Below are positions 61,347 through 64,000 of a stretch of DNA of 64,000 nucleotides, one piece after another. The stretch covers positions 53,398 through 117,397 of the forward strand of contig JAXMBX010000008.1 of NCBI GenBank assembly GCA_046349635.1, in the 5' to 3' direction. Every line of letters starts with the position of its first letter. Within the stretch, counting starts at the first letter, position 1. The stretch comes from JAXMBX01 sp046349635 (GTDB lineage Bacteria > Planctomycetota > Planctomycetia > Planctomycetales > Planctomycetaceae). The position numbers and the translations under genes were made by a program. The notes below the pieces were generated by a model. It was given only the letters and a program-made list of their open reading frames with translations, did no database searches and was not told where the DNA came from.

Positions 61347-63176
61347 ATGACCGCGTTGTTGCAGCCTCCGCTGCGAAAGAGTTCCATGACCGCCCCCCAG
61401 AACCAGGATCCGAGTCCCCGGCAGATCATTGCCTCCGCTCGGGATGTTCCGGCTCCGGCGCGCGGGGTCCTCTGTCTGGGACTCGTCTCCGCGTGTTTGA
61501 TGTGGGCCTCATTCACACCCCTGGATTTCAGTCCACTCGCCTGGATTTCCCTCGTTCCCTTGCTCGTCCTCGTCCGTCTGGAACGGCCTACCGGTTGGAT
61601 GTACCCGTTGTTGTACCTCTCGGGCCTGTGCTTTTGGCTCCCCGCCATGCAATGGATGCGGCTCGGCGATCCTTCCATGTATATCGCCTGGACCGCCCTC
61701 TCGTTGTACCTCGCGATCTATTTCCCGCTGTTCGTCGGCCTCACGCGGGTCGCGACGCGCCAACTCCGCATCCCGCTCGTCCTGGGTGCCCCTGCGATCT
61801 GGGTCGGGCTCGAATTCGCCCGCGCCTACCTCTTGACCGGCATCTCCTGGTATTACCTCGCCCATTCGCAGTACCGCTGGCTGGAATTGATCCAGATTTC
61901 AGATGTGTGCGGTGCATATGGCGTCAGCTTCGTCATCGTTTCCATCTCCGCCGCCTTGTCGCTACTGATCCCTCAATCCTGGATGCAAGCTTGCAAGCTC
62001 TTCCCCCCCTCCGACGCCGCGGGAGACAAATCGACGCATCCCACCTCCCGCGTGCAATGGGGCCAGGTCGGAATCGCGCTGTTGCTGTTTGCTGCCACTC
62101 TGGGCTACGGCTACTGGCGGCGCAGCGGTGAACCGTTCGCCGCCGGTCCGCGTGTGGCCGCCATTCAGGGGAACTTCCCCACGTCCGTTCAAGGAACCGC
62201 TCCTCCGCGCGAACTCCTGTTCCATCACCGCGAACTCACAGGACAGGCGATGCTGCAACAGCCGGATCTGATCGTCTGGCCGGAAGGAATGCTCGGCTAT
62301 GCCTACATGGCCCCTCCCAAGGATCTCTCCCGGGAGGAACTGAAGGGAATCGTCGGCGAATACGCTGACCGCTGGGACGACAAGCAGCTCAACCAGGTTC
62401 TGACCAATATCAGCGAGATGGCCAACGCCGCGCTGGTCATCGGCGCCGAATCCCATACGGTCGATCGCAGCGGCCCGAAGGTCTTCAATTCCGCGTTGTT
62501 CGTCGTTCCTGAAAAGGGAATCGTTTCCCGCTACGACAAGATTCACCGCGTTCCGTTCGGCGAGTATCTGCCGCTGTATGACGTGCTTCCGTTCCTGAGC
62601 TATTTTTCCCCGTATCGCGGTTCACTCGGTCTCAACGCCGGCCAATCTCCCGCGATCATGGAATACAAGGGATTCCGGTACGCACCCGTCATCTGCTTTG
62701 AGGACACAATGCCCCATCTGGTGCGCGAAGCGGTTAACTTCGGACGCCTGGCGGATCCCAAGCACAAAAAACCGGACGTCCTGCTGAACCTCACCAACGA
62801 TGGCTGGTTCCACGGTTCCAGCGAACTCGACCAGCATCTCATTACCGCCGCGTTCCGTTCCGTCGAATGCCGCACTCCGATGGTTCGTGCCGTAAATACC
62901 GGGATCTCCGCCGTTATCGACGGCGACGGTGCCATTCGCAAGCGGGCGACCGACAAGTTGGGCCGATCGAAACAGGTCGCAGCGTTTCTCGTGGAACAGG
63001 TTCCCCTCGACCGCCGGACGAGCCTGTATGTCATCGTGGGAGACTGGTTCGCCGCGGCCTGCCTCTCATTGTCCTGTGTCGCATTCGGTGCCGGACTCGT
63101 GGGCTGGAATCGAAATCGCCGCCGCCGGACTCCGGAATTGTCCGAGAAACTGAAGCAGAAACTTGCCCGCGCCTGA
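61347..63176 (+). CDS. lnt: Apolipoprotein N-acyltransferase
   Basis: Adds the third acyl chain to lipoproteins in the cytoplasmic membrane. A 609-residue protein, somewhat longer than the usual 510-540. The N-terminal half has about six membrane segments (LCLGLVSACLMWASF, SLVPLLVLVRLE, LSLYLAIYFPLFVG). The C-terminal carbon-nitrogen hydrolase domain carries the catalytic triad Glu313 (WPEG), Lys398 (YDKIHRVPFGEYLP) and Cys450 (VICFEDTMP). A last membrane segment follows (VIVGDWFAAACLSLSCVAFGAGLVG). GGAAGGAG precedes ATG 61347. The gene is 48 bases downstream of moeA, and smpB follows after a hairpin. Confidence 0.93.
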   Translation: MTALLQPPLRKSSMTAPQNQDPSPRQIIASARDVPAPARGVLCLGLVSACLMWASFTPLDFSPLAWISLVPLLVLVRLERPTGWMYPLLYLSGLCFWLPAMQWMRLGDPSMYIAWTALSLYLAIYFPLFVGLTRVATRQLRIPLVLGAPAIWVGLEFARAYLLTGISWYYLAHSQYRWLELIQISDVCGAYGVSFVIVSISAALSLLIPQSWMQACKLFPPSDAAGDKSTHPTSRVQWGQVGIALLLFAATLGYGYWRRSGEPFAAGPRVAAIQGNFPTSVQGTAPPRELLFHHRELTGQAMLQQPDLIVWPEGMLGYAYMAPPKDLSREELKGIVGEYADRWDDKQLNQVLTNISEMANAALVIGAESHTVDRSGPKVFNSALFVVPEKGIVSRYDKIHRVPFGEYLPLYDVLPFLSYFSPYRGSLGLNAGQSPAIMEYKGFRYAPVICFEDTMPHLVREAVNFGRLADPKHKKPDVLLNLTNDGWFHGSSELDQHLITAAFRSVECRTPMVRAVNTGISAVIDGDGAIRKRATDKLGRSKQVAAFLVEQVPLDRRTSLYVIVGDWFAAACLSLSCVAFGAGLVGWNRNRRRRTPELSEKLKQKLARA

Positions 63177-63185
63177 TCTGATCGC

Positions 63186-63225
63186 GAGAATGCCATGCGG
63201 AGGACTTAGTACTCCGCGCATTCTC
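63186..63225 (+). promoter_or_regulatory. Hairpin between lnt and smpB
   Basis: GAGAATGC (63186-63193) pairs with GCATTCTC (63218-63225), and GCGGAG (63197-63202) pairs with CTCCGC (63212-63217), with a three-base bulge (CAT) on the left side and a nine-base loop. There is no T-run, so it is not a classical terminator. It could protect or separate the lnt and smpB messages. Confidence 0.45.
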
Positions 63226-63248
63226 ACTTCGAACTTTGATTGACACTG

Positions 63249-63743
63249 ATGGCGAAAAGCAAGAATTCGGCCAAGGACAAGCCGGAGGAATCGAACTCCA
63301 AGTCGATTTCGCGCAACCGCCGCGCGCACCACGAATACGACCTCCTCGAGAAAATAGAGTGTGGGATCGCCCTGAAAGGGAGCGAGGTCAAAAGCCTCCG
63401 CAACGGCAAGGTCTCCCTGGACGAGGCGTATGCCAAGATCATCGACGGGGAATTGTGGCTCCTGGGCTGCGATATCGCCGAGTATCCCCAGGCGAGCATG
63501 TTCAACCATGAACCCCGCCGAAATCGCAAGCTGTTGCTCCATAAGCGGGAACTCAAAAAGTTTGCCGCGACAGCCGATCACAAGGGACTCACCATGATTC
63601 CACTCTCCATGTATTTCAAGGAGGGAATCGTGAAGGTGGAGATCGCAGTAGGGCGCGGCCGGAAACTGCACGACAAGCGCGAGGCGCTCAAGAAGAATGA
63701 CGCCGCCAAGGAGATGCGGCAGGCGATGGCCCGGCGACGCTAG
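63249..63743 (+). CDS. smpB: SsrA-binding protein SmpB
   Basis: Binds tmRNA and delivers it to stalled ribosomes for trans-translation. A 164-residue protein with the family features: NRRAHHEYDLLEKIECGIALKGSEVKSLRNGKVSLDEAY-type core, LLGCDIAEYPQASMFNHEPRRNRKLLLHKRELKK, and the basic C-terminus GRGRKLHDKREALKKND. ATG 63249 is chosen, with an unremarkable upstream sequence; a TTG three codons earlier is possible. tmRNA itself is not in this window. The stop codon TAG is the first triplet of the foldback repeat copy 2. Confidence 0.96.
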   Translation: MAKSKNSAKDKPEESNSKSISRNRRAHHEYDLLEKIECGIALKGSEVKSLRNGKVSLDEAYAKIIDGELWLLGCDIAEYPQASMFNHEPRRNRKLLLHKRELKKFAATADHKGLTMIPLSMYFKEGIVKVEIAVGRGRKLHDKREALKKNDAAKEMRQAMARRR

Positions 63744-63835
63744 AGCGCGTTGCGTTTTCGTGTCGCGTCGAAATCAATGATTTTTCCGAGCTTTCTGCCG
63801 CGACAGACGCCACAGGTCAGTCCATTTCGCTCTTA
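63741..63835 (+). repeat. Foldback repeat, copy 2, at the smpB stop codon
   Basis: Begins with TAGAGCGCGTTGCG, whose TAG is the smpB stop codon. The first 76 bases are about four-fifths identical by eye to the murJ copy (37978-38069) read on its own strand. The far end is more degraded; a CGCTCTTA at 63828-63835 may be the remnant of the inverted end. Confidence 0.7.
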
Positions 63836-63859
63836 AAAATGGACAGAAGTCGTCTGCGG

Positions 63860-64000
63860 TCAGTGAGTTCGGATTTGGGCCGAGAGGAGGATGCGGCGGT
63901 GTTCGTCCTGCTGGAGTCCGATTTTTTCGACGGGGATCTGCTGGAAACCGGTCTTCAAGGCGGGGGCATCGGGGCGCAGCAGAAAGTCAGCGGGGCGCTC
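63860..64000 (-). CDS. C-terminal end of a beta-helix-like protein
   Basis: Only 46 codons and the TGA stop (63860-63862) are in the window; the gene continues beyond 64000. The translated end reads ERPADFLLRPDAPALKTGF, then QQIPVEKIGLQQDE. The pattern D-F-x-L-R-P-D-x-P-A-x-x-x-G-F-x-x-I is common at the C-terminus of right-handed parallel beta-helix (pectate-lyase-like) proteins in planctomycetes. Function cannot be judged from this part. It converges on smpB with the repeat between. Confidence 0.55.
   Translation of the reverse strand, partial: ERPADFLLRPDAPALKTGFQQIPVEKIGLQQDEHRRILLSAQIRTH

Overview
The window looks like a stretch of Planctomycetes chromosome, most likely a Planctomycetaceae-type organism. 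The evidence is family content: two DUF1549/DUF1553 secreted cytochrome-like proteins, four Tat-exported DUF1501 proteins, a DUF1559 pilin-like protein, a DUF1080-ThuA fusion, a Ser/Thr kinase with FHA domain, and many large TPR or membrane proteins specific to that phylum. Coding density is high, the base composition is moderately GC-rich, and both strands are used. I found no rRNA, tRNA, CRISPR array, insertion sequence or prophage. The assignment to a genus is not possible from this sequence.

Layout. 1-5 kb: the end of a TPR-like gene, a MOFRL glycerate kinase, and a convergent DUF1549/DUF1553 cytochrome gene. 5.1-14.2 kb: a four-gene operon (PQQ-type propeller, DUF1549/DUF1553, two DUF1501), then RdgB and a separately promoted DUF1501 gene. 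14.2-21.8 kb, minus strand: TlpA-like thioredoxin, M32 carboxypeptidase, a membrane-anchored alpha/alpha-toroid protein and a 1030-residue TPR protein. 22-28 kb, plus strand: a CpsB-like PHP phosphatase behind a candidate attenuator, then an AI-2E-type permease with a B12-fold-like tail and two membrane GTPases in one tight cluster. A consensus parS site lies inside the permease gene. 28-38 kb: small unknowns, an acidic/RGG-type disordered protein, a LigD 3'-phosphoesterase-like protein, glnA, truD, a cobA-hemD fusion, a TPR protein and rpsT. 38-47.5 kb: murJ, DUF1501, transglutaminase, lipoprotein, DUF1559 with an upstream palindrome, and unknown membrane proteins. 48-64 kb: leuS and lactonase, STAS and DUF1080-ThuA, an MMPL-type exporter, the FHA kinase, moeA, lnt, smpB, and the C-terminal end of a beta-helix-like protein.

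How genes connect. The DUF1549/1553 and DUF1501 proteins, the propeller, TlpA and the DUF1080-ThuA protein point to a large extracytoplasmic programme whose substrates are unknown. murJ, lnt and the CpsB-like phosphatase belong to envelope biogenesis. Housekeeping genes (glnA, leuS, rpsT, smpB, truD, rdgB) are scattered among these rather than grouped.

Most notable non-coding signals: the parS site (23200-23215), two mutually exclusive hairpins before the CpsB-like gene (22015-22098), a 17-nt palindrome before the DUF1559 gene (43705-43721), and two copies of a roughly 92-95-nt foldback repeat that each begin exactly at the stop codon of a gene (murJ and smpB), with a possible third relic after the CpsB-like gene.
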